DNA of 64,000 bases from assembly GCA_039105265.1 (NCBI GenBank), contig JAPFFF010000055.1, forward strand, positions 186,001 to 250,000. Reading direction: 5' to 3'. The DNA is from Tritrichomonas musculus. Lineage: Eukaryota > Parabasalia > Tritrichomonadida > Tritrichomonadidae. Each line of letters begins with the position of its first letter. Position 1 is the first letter of the stretch. The position numbers were made by a program, and so were the translations under genes. A model generated the notes under the pieces. The model was not told the origin of the DNA, ran no database searches, and was given only the letters and a program-made list of their open reading frames with translations. This document shows, in pieces, positions 1-10,099 of the stretch.

Positions 1-130
1 AAATGAAAAATCATTCAAAAATGCACGATAAAATTTCTTCAAAACTTTTTCAGAATTTATATTGATTATTCAAAAACTTTTTGATAAACTCTTCAATTTT
101 GATTTATTTAATATTTGCTCAAATAAACAA

Positions 131-1594
131 ATGCTACAGCTCGTTTTTTTGCTTTCTCTAAATAAAATAAATGTTCAGGTTAATGGACCATATGGTGTGC
201 ATTCATCATTAAAATTTGGTTTTGCTAAAAATGGTCATTATTACCTTAATCTGTCAAGACCTTCAGCTCCAATGGTTTTTGGTCTTGCATCAAAATCTGA
301 AATCAGAGATAATTCAATTTTAAATTTTGATTATAGTCCAAGACCAAACTTTTGTTTAGGAAGAAATCCATTAGCTCAAATTCAGCAATTTGTTAATACA
401 AATGAAACAGCTACTTTAAGTGGTATTATACCAAAGAAAGGTGTTTATACGCCCTTTTACTATGCATGTGACAATAGATATACTTTTACAGTATTCGCTG
501 ACTTTATGAATGGAAATAGTCACCTTGATAATCGAATGTATCCAGCAACAATTTATACACCTATTTTTATTGGATTATTTGGTATCTTATTTATCTTGTG
601 GTTAGTCAATTGGTTTACACATTTTACATTGGAAATCAAAATTCACTATTTTTTAACAACATGCTTCACTTTTGCTGTTATCATGCGCGGTCTCTATTAT
701 GGCTATCTTTTAGATTTGAAAAAAACAGGATTTATTTCAAATGGAATTTATTATTCATATTACATAATTGATGGAGTTAATACCTTATTTTTACTTATTA
801 CTCTGATATTTGCAGCTCGAGGGTGGTATATTATTACTAAGAAAATTGATTTCAAAAAGCTTATTCTTCCATTAATATTTTCATTGTTATTTGTCGTTTT
901 CAATCTTCTTCTTACCTTCCTTAGTCTTGGATTTTATGACTTTGTGATCGCACTTGTTGCTCTTATCTGCTTAGGTGTTTATGTATTTTATTTAACCAGA
1001 TTTATCAATGAAAGCCTCTTTAAGATTACAGCTCATATACTTGTTATCAAAAACGAAGGAATTGATCCAAAATCAACGCCAGTTTATCAAAAATACAAGA
1101 TGTTTAAATTATATTTCAAAGCTCTTATTGTTTATTGCGTTTGTGTAATTATTCAACTTATTGTTGAATGTTTTGCAGATGATATTACATGGCTTAACCA
1201 TTTATTAAGTGATATTTCAGCAATTATTTTAGCGTGCTTCCTCTTTTACATTTTCATGCTTAGACAAAAGAGGTATAACGGCTATCTTATCATTGAAGAA
1301 GGAGATGTTGAGGAATGTTCTCAAAATGATATTCAAAACTTCCAAAATGAAGGTGTTGAAGGCGCTGAAGGTGTCGAATGGGATATCAACTCCCCTCTGC
1401 CACCTGCTCCAGTAATTATTGGTTACGGAAGTGGAAGTATTCCACAAAATAAAGAAGCAACTGCTGCAAATAATGAATATAGTTTGGATAACTTGGATAA
1501 TAATCATCAAGAGCAACCTGCAGCTGAACCAAAAGATAACAAAGAAGAACCAAAAAATCCCTATGAAAACCCAATAACTGTGCAGCAAACATAA
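131..1594 (+). CDS. Lung-7TM/GOST-type seven-transmembrane receptor
   Basis: The frame opens slightly earlier, but the first ATG at 131 begins a short hydrophobic signal-like stretch (MLQLVFLLSL), so I take this as the start (487 residues). An extracellular/lumenal domain of about 155 residues follows, then seven hydrophobic segments between roughly residues 160 and 405. The ARGWYI sequence after the third segment matches the conserved lysine/arginine-GW motif of the GPR107/GPR108/TMEM87-like (GpcrRhopsn4/Lung_7-TM_R) family. The tail of about 80 residues is acidic and proline/asparagine-rich and presumably cytosolic. Animal and plant family members act in Golgi/endosome trafficking or as receptors; a trafficking or sensing role here is inference. 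It converges on the IFT122 gene with about 170 bases between stops. Topology is clear; the exact subfamily is not. Confidence 0.7.
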   Translation: MLQLVFLLSLNKINVQVNGPYGVHSSLKFGFAKNGHYYLNLSRPSAPMVFGLASKSEIRDNSILNFDYSPRPNFCLGRNPLAQIQQFVNTNETATLSGIIPKKGVYTPFYYACDNRYTFTVFADFMNGNSHLDNRMYPATIYTPIFIGLFGILFILWLVNWFTHFTLEIKIHYFLTTCFTFAVIMRGLYYGYLLDLKKTGFISNGIYYSYYIIDGVNTLFLLITLIFAARGWYIITKKIDFKKLILPLIFSLLFVVFNLLLTFLSLGFYDFVIALVALICLGVYVFYLTRFINESLFKITAHILVIKNEGIDPKSTPVYQKYKMFKLYFKALIVYCVCVIIQLIVECFADDITWLNHLLSDISAIILACFLFYIFMLRQKRYNGYLIIEEGDVEECSQNDIQNFQNEGVEGAEGVEWDINSPLPPAPVIIGYGSGSIPQNKEATAANNEYSLDNLDNNHQEQPAAEPKDNKEEPKNPYENPITVQQT

Positions 1595-1767
1595 TTTTTA
1601 TTTAATACTCTTTTGTTGATTGTTTGATCTTTCTTTTCTTTCCTTAATTTAACTAAATAATTAAAGTATAAAAAAAAAATTTTTTTCTCTTATGATTGAA
1701 AACATCAAAATGACATCAAAATTTTTTCAGATTTTCTTTATTCAAAAAATATATATATAACAATAAT

Positions 1768-4700
1768 CTAAAAAGGTACAGGGCTTTCTTCTTCAAAAGT
1801 ACGTAGCATTTCAAGTATATCAGATGATGTATCTAAATTCAACTCAGCTGCATTGTCAATCTGTCTCGTATAGCAAATTGGACAGAAATCATTTTCGATC
1901 ATTTTCTCATAATCTAATTGACTAAACAAAGCGCCACAACACTTACAAGATCGAATATTTTCTTCATTTCCATTAAACCAAAATTGATCTGGAACAGCAG
2001 CTTTCTTTTTTAATCTCTGAGCAACAATATATTCAGCCGCAGTATCCTCCAAATATTCTTCAGTTACAACGTCCTTTGGGATTTCATTATCAATTACACC
2101 AACTTTTGGCTCTTTTTCAATTAATTTAAACGGATCTTTTTCACCTTTATAAGCAAATGGAATAATTGGTAATGGCTTACAACCAAAGCTAGAAAAAGAC
2201 AACTTCATGCCGCAGAAACCGCATACTAAAAGTGGATATCTTGACGACGAAAAGATGTCCTTTCCGCATCTCGGACAAAATACTGATATCGTCTTATTTT
2301 CAACCGCTTCTTTATTGCTCATTACTGATCTCTGAGCGATGTGTTTAGAAGGATCATCGATGTCATACGATGATAACTCTTTCAAAGAGTACGCAAGCCA
2401 TCTTTTATGTCCAAGTAAACTAGCAACGATCAAAAATTGAATCAAAACGTCCGTTACGATTATACCGCGCACAGGGAAACTACGAACGCAAGCCATAACG
2501 TAATAGCACAAGTAAAATATTTCAATAGCGTCGTCTAAATTCATCGGCATCATTTGAGATCGTTTTAATTTATCTGCTGCTAAATAACATATAGTTTTCG
2601 TCATATGAATCCAATATGTATCAGGGTCATTAAAACCAAGCATTAATTCTACAAACGCAATTTTATCAAGATCGCACGAATCAGATACGCAATTCATTAT
2701 TGTATTAAACGTCTTCTCTCTTTCTGCTCGATCTTGTGGAATAAAGAAGCAAACGAGAGCTTCAAACCATCTGCCTGTTTCAAACAAAAGTTGACCAAAT
2801 TTGGGATAAATGATATTGTAAACTGTACTGTAAAGACGAGACATAGAAATAGCTTCTTGCCATTGACCCAAATAAACATGTGCACGTGCCAATGAATTGA
2901 CATTGTTAGTTTTTGTAAGGATTCGAATAGCTCCATCACCTAATCCGGCATCAAGAAGAACCTTGGCTGCTTCTTCAGAATATTCTTGTGGAAATTGAAT
3001 ATCAACGATACAACGTTCTAAATGCTTAGTTTTAGCAAGTCGAAGAACATTATCCCATTCACCACAATTTGCGTACAATTGAAGAGCTTCCTCACTGACA
3101 CCTGCCTCTTCTAGTTCTGTTGCTCTATCAGCTGCAGAGTCACCTTCAGCGAGTTTAACGTGTTTTACAATTCCCAAGAATTTGGACACTTCAATTGACC
3201 ATTTGTTATCGTCTATTGTTGGGGCGATTTCGTTTACAAAGAAGGAAAGGTCTGTATCGTTTGCGTTTGGCGAAAAAGTTCGTGAAAAATCAAGATTACC
3301 TTTTTTAAGTGATTCTGAGGTAATGTATCGCCATTGATCAACAGTTGGTCCTACAAATGTTAATTCTGCAACTGATTCGAAGTCATTTCTTTCGATTAGC
3401 TCGTCGAAAGGCAAAATTGCCTCGATAATTTCAATGGCGCCTTCGTTAGAAAGAACAATTTTATTTCTGACAAATGCGAGTATTGTGCCTTCAATAAACA
3501 TGTCCTTAGGCTTGCAATCACGGAATACAATTGAAACGGTCTTGCCATCGCTTATCGCATATAGATTGTCAACTCGATCGGAAAAGGCAAAACTGGTCTT
3601 TTTTTCGTAGGAAGCGATCACTTGTTTACTGAAACTGTCAATTACGGTACAGTTCTTGTTCTTATCGACAACTGCTAATATCATTCCTTGACGAACGGCG
3701 TTGATAATCGTTGATGATTGATTGGCTATGAAAACTGGCTCGTTTTGATCAATATTAACGAAATAAACGGTTCCATCAACGCATCCAACTATAGCTCCTC
3801 CTTGAGATGAGCTTGTTTGACATAATGTACTGATGGGAGACTGAAATGTGAATTGACAAATTATATGGCCAGATAAATCTTGGATGACTAAGTTGTTTTC
3901 TGTAGCTCCATAGAGATGGATTGATGTAATGGCGAAAAGAGTGTTTTCGAAAGATCCAGGTAATTCGTATACTTTAACGAGAGGTAATTTATTGTCATCT
4001 TCTTGTTCGTTTGTATCGGTAACATTTTCTGTTTGATTATTATTTTCATTATTATTAGCGTTCATATTAATATTTGACGCGGTTGCTGAATCATTTGTAA
4101 TAGCTAGTGTGGTTGCTGTTGATACTGAAAGTTGAGATAATGATAATGATGCATCTGTATTGTTATTTGTATTATTATGAGTATCAGTCATATTTATATT
4201 TTGAGTATTTTCAATTGCTTCAGGGCCATAACGATATATGATAATTGAATCTTTGAATTGTACAAGCAAAAAGTTTGTGCATATTGCCAACGAGACAATT
4301 GTTTTGAAAAATACTAAATCTGTTTGTTTTTTGGTAATGATATCTCGAATCGACATTGCGTTAATTGATGTTCGGTAAGCTATAACATCTCCTGAACTTG
4401 CAAAAGCAATTCCGAAATCAATACTTCGTAATTCAACGTATCCTTCGCGTGTAGCAAGTGCAAGTCTTCCTTGTTTGTCAACAGCAATGTCCCAAATCCA
4501 TTTTGATTCTGTATCAAAATCACCGAGGTAAGATAAACCTGAAGTCAATAGTGAAACTTTTCCTGAAACGCCGGCAAATGCAAAGAAACAATCTGCATCG
4601 CCAATTGTTATGGAGCAGAGTGCTTCAAATGGTAGAGCATTTTTTCCGACTAATAATTTGTCAGAAGACCTGTACATTGAAACTCGGCAATCAAGATCTG

Positions 4701-5298
4701 CTGTAACGATATAGTCGACTCCTTTGAGCGTAACAAATGATACGGATGTAACAATTGAGGAATATTTCATTGTTTGTAAAATTTGCGTTTCATTATCTGT
4801 GGAAACAACGTTCAAAGTACCATCAGAATAAGAAATAATAAATACTTCGCCATTTGGTGAAAATGTAATTGATTCAATTGGATTCTTAACTTGAATTCGA
4901 GTGGCTCTTACATCATCAGGTCGCCATTTATAGTATTCATTTGTTGAACAAGAAAGAAGAAGTTGTTTTGTAGGACACCATGCGAGGCTTTTTGTGGCTG
5001 ATTGTGATCCATAAGTAACAAAACCATCGTTATTAAAAGATCTCCATATAACTACTGTACCGTCAGAGCTAGAAGAGGCAAAAAATTGACCATCGTAGGA
5101 ACATCGAACGCAATATACTGGAGCTTGATGAGAGCGCTTTTTTTCAATTATTTTACCTGTGGACGGTGATATGAAAAATAAATCATTTGAACATGCTGCA
5201 ATAAGCTGGCTTTGATCTGGCTTGAAACAAAGAGAATAAACAGGCGTATGAAATTGTAGTTTAACTAATTGTGTTTTCCAAATGGAAAGAAATTCCAT
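1768..5298 (-). CDS. IFT122: Intraflagellar transport protein 122 (IFT-A subunit)
   Basis: This 1176-residue protein has the length and layout of IFT122. N-terminal WD40 repeats form two propellers over about residues 1-600, followed by a helical TPR-like region and a C-terminal zinc module. Diagnostic segments match metazoan IFT122 in order: an N-terminal WD repeat with CFKPDQSQLI, the linker EDxFESVAEL-type helix ending in DFSRTF, the CPRCGKDIF and CGFCGMKLSFSSFGC zinc ribbon near residue 1006, and the final CKCCGALFSQLDYE...CPICYT ribbon near residue 1114. IFT122 is part of the IFT-A complex that returns cargo along the axoneme and admits membrane proteins into cilia. An asparagine/threonine-rich insert (about residues 366-430) interrupts the second propeller. 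It is transcribed divergently from a probable flagellar coiled-coil gene across 137 bases. The ATG starts directly before the first WD repeat. Confidence 0.9.
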   Translation of the reverse strand: MEFLSIWKTQLVKLQFHTPVYSLCFKPDQSQLIAACSNDLFFISPSTGKIIEKKRSHQAPVYCVRCSYDGQFFASSSSDGTVVIWRSFNNDGFVTYGSQSATKSLAWCPTKQLLLSCSTNEYYKWRPDDVRATRIQVKNPIESITFSPNGEVFIISYSDGTLNVVSTDNETQILQTMKYSSIVTSVSFVTLKGVDYIVTADLDCRVSMYRSSDKLLVGKNALPFEALCSITIGDADCFFAFAGVSGKVSLLTSGLSYLGDFDTESKWIWDIAVDKQGRLALATREGYVELRSIDFGIAFASSGDVIAYRTSINAMSIRDIITKKQTDLVFFKTIVSLAICTNFLLVQFKDSIIIYRYGPEAIENTQNINMTDTHNNTNNNTDASLSLSQLSVSTATTLAITNDSATASNINMNANNNENNNQTENVTDTNEQEDDNKLPLVKVYELPGSFENTLFAITSIHLYGATENNLVIQDLSGHIICQFTFQSPISTLCQTSSSQGGAIVGCVDGTVYFVNIDQNEPVFIANQSSTIINAVRQGMILAVVDKNKNCTVIDSFSKQVIASYEKKTSFAFSDRVDNLYAISDGKTVSIVFRDCKPKDMFIEGTILAFVRNKIVLSNEGAIEIIEAILPFDELIERNDFESVAELTFVGPTVDQWRYITSESLKKGNLDFSRTFSPNANDTDLSFFVNEIAPTIDDNKWSIEVSKFLGIVKHVKLAEGDSAADRATELEEAGVSEEALQLYANCGEWDNVLRLAKTKHLERCIVDIQFPQEYSEEAAKVLLDAGLGDGAIRILTKTNNVNSLARAHVYLGQWQEAISMSRLYSTVYNIIYPKFGQLLFETGRWFEALVCFFIPQDRAEREKTFNTIMNCVSDSCDLDKIAFVELMLGFNDPDTYWIHMTKTICYLAADKLKRSQMMPMNLDDAIEIFYLCYYVMACVRSFPVRGIIVTDVLIQFLIVASLLGHKRWLAYSLKELSSYDIDDPSKHIAQRSVMSNKEAVENKTISVFCPRCGKDIFSSSRYPLLVCGFCGMKLSFSSFGCKPLPIIPFAYKGEKDPFKLIEKEPKVGVIDNEIPKDVVTEEYLEDTAAEYIVAQRLKKKAAVPDQFWFNGNEENIRSCKCCGALFSQLDYEKMIENDFCPICYTRQIDNAAELNLDTSSDILEMLRTFEEESPVPF

Positions 5299-5435
5299 TT
5301 TTTATTCTAATTTTTTTGATTGATTAAGTTTGAATAGTTTATATAATATAAGAATTGAATATTATACAAATATAAATCTTTTCAAAAAGTTATTTTTTCG
5401 TAACGAATTTAACAATCTTCTTTCGATAAAATCAT
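5299..5435. promoter_or_regulatory. Shared divergent promoter region of two likely flagellar genes
   Basis: Only 137 bases separate the start codons of IFT122 (minus) and the coiled-coil gene (plus). AATCAT directly precedes the plus-strand ATG and resembles the trichomonad initiator (TCA followed by pyrimidine and A/T). TCA-containing candidates also occur upstream of the minus-strand ATG. No TATA element is evident, which is normal for trichomonads. A bidirectional promoter is inference from spacing. Confidence 0.45.
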
Positions 5436-7214
5436 ATGGATACCAGTGATTTGTTTGTTAAATTTGTTTATGATGATTCAGTTCTAAATTCTCGGCTTGA
5501 AGATACAGATGAAAAACTCCAAGAGCACGATGAGTTGATTAAAGAACTTCAAAACAAAATTGGTGATTTACCAACTAACACGCAATTGGAATTTATGCGT
5601 GATTCTATGATGAAAGATTTTGAAAAGCAAATTAGTGAAATGAATAACAAATATCAGACTTTATTAAATCAATATAATTCAATGTTAGGGCAAATTAAAA
5701 GTTTGTCTGATACTACAGAATCTAAAATTAACTCTCTTACAGAATATATCGATACTAAAGCACAGCAAAATTATGATAACTTTATGATTGCAAATTCAAA
5801 TGATCAAAACAGATTTAACGCAATTGATGATCGAATTTCTGAATGTGAAGGTAGGATTAATAATCAGAAAAAAGATTTAAAAGAGTATCGCACAAATGTC
5901 CAACATATTGCTTCTGCAATCGCGAGTTTCAACGATACAGATGTTGCTTTAGATAAAAATCTTCAAGGAAATCTAAAAGGATCAGTAAATTTTGTGAAAA
6001 TGAATCTTCAAAAAATTTATGATGATCTTGCACGAATAAAGAATACCCCAACACCAACAGTATCTAAAAGCCCAATGAGTGATACCTTAAGCGCACTTAT
6101 ACAACAGCAGCAGCAAAGCTTGGCTAACCGCGGCCAATCGTCTTCTCAAAAGCCATCCATTTTATCCCCACACATTCAAAAACCACAAGTTACCCAAAAG
6201 CAGCAACCACAACAAATTCAAAATAAAGACCATTCTTTGCAACAACTTCAAACAAAAGATCAATCAAATGACCGATCAGCCAATGAATCCGACAAACAAA
6301 AGACAGAAAATGAAAGCGAATCGAAATCAGATCAAATTATTACAGACAAGCCTCAATCGCATCTTCAACCACTCCAGCCACCATCAACTCCTATCACTCC
6401 CCAACCAATCGTCAATCAGCCTCCAAAAGACACCAGTAGTACTACCAATCCGCTAACTGTCTCCTTTTCAACTCCTAAGCACAATAACACCAAACCAGTA
6501 ATTAGTGCCAATAACAGCATCACGAGTAGCAGCATCGCTTCATCAAGCCATACAAGCCATACAAATGATAAATTCATTCCATACGATCTGAATAAAGTTC
6601 GTCCTTACTCAGAAGTTCAAGCACATTGGCATGATAAGCCCAAACTTCCTGATATCCGACCATTTTTGACCATTGAAGAAGTTGTTGATCACGTCTACAA
6701 GATGCAGCCGTATCTCCAAGCCTATCTTTATGCGATGCATGGCAAGATGGTTGAATCATGGAATCAAATTCAGCAAAAAGTTGACAAAAATTTGGTTGAA
6801 AAAATGTTCGAAAGAATGCAAAGCGTCGTCGCTGATATCAACATCGCTTTGGATCAGTTGAAGGATGAAGTCGCGCAAACAGCATCAAGAAGAGAAATTA
6901 ACAGCTTCATCGAATCGTTGTCTAGATCAATGAGAAGTGACACTCAAACGTCCGTTGGCCGTGTGAGATGTATCGCTTGTGGAAGAGAAACAATGCAGGT
7001 AACTGGCGCAATGACTGAAGCTGAAATAAATCGGACTTTGGGAAGCAATACTCCTAACTCGATGGTGAAGCCAATGGTAAATCACAAAACTGGAATCGCT
7101 TATGGATCAATGGACGGTTTCGACTCGGCAATTGTGGAAGAGCCTCGTTCAAAAAGGCCTGCACAGTCGATGTTGCCCCAATCTCAGTTAAAGCAAAAGG
7201 CAAATTGTAATTAA
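5436..7214 (+). CDS. Coiled-coil protein with DUF4795-like C-terminus
   Basis: The 592-residue protein has heptad-rich coiled coil at about residues 15-205 and a low-complexity Q/S/P/T-rich linker at about 215-370. A second helical region ends in a compact CxxCGRETM-type motif near residue 510. The coiled coil plus the short VGRVRCIACGRETMQV block resembles DUF4795, the C-terminal domain of QRICH2-type sperm/flagellar proteins. Head-to-head placement with IFT122 supports a structural flagellar or cytoskeletal role, but that is inference. The ATG at 5436 is immediately preceded by an initiator-like TCAT. It could also be a generic basal-body or cytoskeletal coiled-coil protein. Confidence 0.6.
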   Translation: MDTSDLFVKFVYDDSVLNSRLEDTDEKLQEHDELIKELQNKIGDLPTNTQLEFMRDSMMKDFEKQISEMNNKYQTLLNQYNSMLGQIKSLSDTTESKINSLTEYIDTKAQQNYDNFMIANSNDQNRFNAIDDRISECEGRINNQKKDLKEYRTNVQHIASAIASFNDTDVALDKNLQGNLKGSVNFVKMNLQKIYDDLARIKNTPTPTVSKSPMSDTLSALIQQQQQSLANRGQSSSQKPSILSPHIQKPQVTQKQQPQQIQNKDHSLQQLQTKDQSNDRSANESDKQKTENESESKSDQIITDKPQSHLQPLQPPSTPITPQPIVNQPPKDTSSTTNPLTVSFSTPKHNNTKPVISANNSITSSSIASSSHTSHTNDKFIPYDLNKVRPYSEVQAHWHDKPKLPDIRPFLTIEEVVDHVYKMQPYLQAYLYAMHGKMVESWNQIQQKVDKNLVEKMFERMQSVVADINIALDQLKDEVAQTASRREINSFIESLSRSMRSDTQTSVGRVRCIACGRETMQVTGAMTEAEINRTLGSNTPNSMVKPMVNHKTGIAYGSMDGFDSAIVEEPRSKRPAQSMLPQSQLKQKANCN

Positions 7215-7510
7215 TTAATTAATTTAATTATGTAATTTTTAACTTGTTTTTGATTATCATTAAAAAAAAATTGTTTGTTTTAATTTTGTTTTTGTTGTCT
7301 GTTCTTTTCGATTTATTTATCTAATTTTGAAATAAATAAATATATATATATGTATTAATGATTAACAAGTTTTACGTGATATTCGCATAAATAGATAAAT
7401 ATAATTATATTAATGATTGCTTCCTTTCGTATTGTTTGTTAGAAAGATGGTTTTACGTGTTTTGTATTGATGTGGAAAAGTTCTGAAAAAGTCGGATTCT
7501 TGTTGAAGAT
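7215..7510. other. AT-rich intergenic DNA, no gene seen
   Basis: Low-complexity A/T runs and short ATATAT microsatellite follow the coiled-coil gene. No reading frame or RNA signal is recognisable before the inverted-repeat element that starts at 7515. Confidence 0.5.
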
Positions 7511-7514
7511 TAAG

Positions 7515-7969
7515 TGGGACGTTTCTGAGATCTCATAGAATCTAAAAATTAGCCTTACAAATTCATAAAAACGATCGTTTTTCATTCAATTTTAAAATTG
7601 AAATAACGTCATGGTTTATGATGTTAATACATCAATATCATAGCAAATGTAAATTAAAACGATTTGTTAAAAAAAGTATGGAAACCAAATTGTGAATTAA
7701 ATATTTAAAATGAAAAAATTACCCTATTTCACCAAATTTATCATCAATTTGATATTTTAAAACAATTAAAAGTTTTATTATAAAAATTCATTTCCATACT
7801 TTTTTTGTAAATTTAGCCTTTTATTAATTGACAAAGTATCAATACCAACGATTGCAAATTGAATGAGTAATTTTCACTTTTCGATTCCTTCATATTTTAC
7901 TAAGTGTACGTTTAATTACTAATTTGATGGTCAAATTTTAAATTCTATGAGATCTCAGAAACGTCTCCT
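7515..7969. mobile_element. Foldback MITE with TTAA target duplication
   Basis: Ends at 7519-7541 and 7945-7965 are inverted copies built on GACGTTTCTGAGATCTCATA. A second inner inverted pair (AAAAAAAGTATGGAAA at about 7669-7684 and its complement at 7791-7807) is nested inside. TTAA flanks both ends (7511-7514 and 7970-7973), as for piggyBac-type target duplication. There is no coding capacity. The 455 bp size and structure fit a non-autonomous miniature inverted-repeat element; assigning it to the piggyBac group rests only on TTAA. Confidence 0.6.
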
Positions 7970-8021
7970 TTAAAATAAAAATAAATATTTCATATCAAAT
8001 GTCATATATTAATTTTTAATC

Positions 8022-8430
8022 ATGAATATGCCGTGTTATTTCGAGAATCAGATAGAAATGAAATCATATAGAATGAAAATTGCAATAAATGAATATATCA
8101 ATGCAAACTATCTCAAGAGTGGCACGCAATTCAAAATTTTTTGTGAGGAGCCAAATTGCATTTTTCAAATAACATACAATCGAAGAATTTCATATAAAAG
8201 TAAAAATAGATATTATTTAGTTCAAAAAGGGACGCGTTTATGACACCAAAATAGCTATTCAAATTCAATCGCTAATATGGATCACACAAAAGATTAAAGA
8301 GAAAAATCATATTCCTATTCAAGTACAAAGGTTACTATTTTCTAGTTGGCAGCTTGAAAACCATTATATACTAGATCATTACTCTAAACTTCTCCCTATA
8401 ATAATGATATTATTTACAAAAATTTTATAA
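8022..8430 (+). pseudogene. Decayed gene with ubiquitin-like C-terminal domain
   Basis: A 73-codon frame (8022-8243) carries a CEEPNC pair reminiscent of a small zinc-binding or MuDR-type N-terminal domain. In the next frame, 8236-8430 encodes a segment that aligns with the core of ubiquitin: KIKEKNHIPIQVQRLLF and QLENHYILDHY correspond to [17 protein letters not shown] and QLEDGRTLSDY. The switch of frame near 8236 indicates a single frameshift in a host ubiquitin-family gene, so I call it a pseudogene. The terminal Gly-Gly is absent. The nature of the N-terminal part is uncertain. Confidence 0.5.
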
Positions 8431-8880
8431 ATGTGAATCAATTAGAAGCATGACCAAATTATCTTTGTTATTAGTATAATTGCAAATATTGTTTAAAGTA
8501 ACAAATAGAAAAATCATCCAATTGATCAGAAGATATTTGAGATGTTTCGTTAAAAAATATTTTTACATTGAAAATGAGCATAAAACAAAGTTATTTATCC
8601 TAAGATTGAGCATTTTATGTACATTTTTTAATGAAATATAAGAATCAATATTCCGAATAATTCTGAAGATTTTATGACATTAAATAATGCTAAAATTAAA
8701 ATACTGAAGATTTTAAACGTATTATTGGTTTGAATTAGAAAAAGTAATATTGATGAAAATTGGTACCAACCAAAAAGAGTCGTAAAAAATAACTTTTCGA
8801 ATAAATTGCTTGTTTTTGTATGTACATTTAAGTAAATTTCATTTAAATGCTATTTTTGTGTCTGAATTAGAAAATAATTA
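8431..8880. other. AT-rich spacer, no gene seen
   Basis: This stretch between the decayed ubiquitin-like gene and the acidic tandem repeat is low-complexity A/T-rich DNA with no supported frame, RNA gene or repeat. Confidence 0.4.
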
Positions 8881-8929
8881 TTATCTGAAAAAGATATTTT
8901 TTGGGAAGATGTTTATGACTGGGAAGATG

Positions 8930-9130
8930 ATTGTGATTGGGAAGATTGTGATTGGGAAGATTGTGATTGGGAAGATTGTGATTGGGAAGATTGTGATTGG
9001 GAAGATTGTGATTGGGAAGATTGTGATTGGGAAGATTGTGATTGGGAAGATGGTGATTGGGAAGATTGTGATTGGGAAGATGGTGATTGGGAAGATTGTG
9101 ATTGGGAAGATTGTGATTGGGAAGATGGCG
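8930..9130 (+). repeat. 15-bp tandem repeat encoding Asp-Trp-Glu-Asp-Cys units
   Basis: About 13 tandem copies of TGGGAAGATTGTGAT are seen, with a few T-to-G variants. In one frame they encode repeated DWEDC pentapeptides, and this frame continues downstream into a basic/proline-rich segment with KKKSKRPR. In the other forward frame they read as IVIGK repeats. The DWEDC frame lacks an upstream ATG here, so it is treated as part of the decayed block. Confidence 0.75.
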
Positions 9131-9504
9131 GTAGCTTATGTTTTGAGGAAGAACATAGTATATCGAATGATAGACCTAAGAAAAAATCAAAACGACCTCG
9201 TTCACCTCCACCTCCACAGTTTCCATCATCACATACCTCGCGAGGTACTAGTCCTCTTCCTCCAAGAGAACCCAGTATGACACCACAGAAGACAGGAGAG
9301 TATACAGTAGACCAAAGACGTCATAAGATTCATGATTGGATGAGTTTAGTCAATGATGAAAATATATGACAAAGGAAAGAGATTGAATAAGCATACTGGT
9401 CAAAAAGAGGCAGAGTTTGATAAAAAGAAAATATTGGTTGTACCTATAGCATTTAATGCCCTCCTTTATTTAACATTAGAGACTAATGATAATGAAAAAT
9501 GGGT

Positions 9505-10099
9505 AGGTGATAACATACAAGGTCATATCAATGGTAGATTAGTTAATGGATTAAAAAAGGAGAATGAGTATGGTGAAGATGGTACCTATATACAAGTCAA
9601 GAGGAGTGAGAGGAACATGAAACTGATTAATAAGCCTAGTAAATACTCACCTGATAGCCTACTACATTACATGATTCATGGAGGTAAGTGCAAAATAGAC
9701 TCTTTTTGTAAAATTAAAGACAGGAGATGTAGAACCTTTTTCGAAGTATGGTCTAGGCTTCCAAACAAGTCAAGGAGGTACGAAAGATGGATATGATATA
9801 GAAGCAATAAGGTGCTATAAGATGAATAATGCTACTAATAAATTAGAAACTAGTGCTATTGATGAACTCTACCTTGATATTATCCTTGAAGGTTCTAAAA
9901 ATGCAAATAGGTTCTCAGTTCGACCTACTGGAAAAGAAGTTAATGGAGGAGACAAGGTATGGTTGTTCTTACATGGTGTACTTGATTCATGTGAGCAGCT
10001 TGAATATACTTATTCAGCTTCGATTACTAAAGATTCAAGGGATATAAAGATATATTTAGCTGATGAGTATATTGACTCAATAGATGAGGTTGATTGGGA
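9505..10099 (+). pseudogene. Older Polinton fibre-like gene, 5' portion (fossil)
   Basis: This stretch is nearly the same as the complement of 20170-20755, the second, inverted copy of the same gene. It includes the segment beginning MNNATNKLETSAIDELYLDI. The inner Polinton interrupts the gene at 10100, and the same gene resumes at 17256. The family is a trichomonad Polinton fibre-like structural protein. It is broken, with several breaks across the remnant, and is treated as a fossil. Confidence 0.6.

Noticed and set aside
1229-1588. 119-codon minus-strand frame inside the 7TM gene
   Set aside because: It is antisense to a well-supported gene and carries no recognisable domain.
8810-9280. 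IVIGK-repeat open frame over the 15-bp tandem repeat
   Set aside because: The repeat is open in several frames because the unit is 15 bases long. The DWEDC frame continues into plausible downstream protein sequence and is the better reading.
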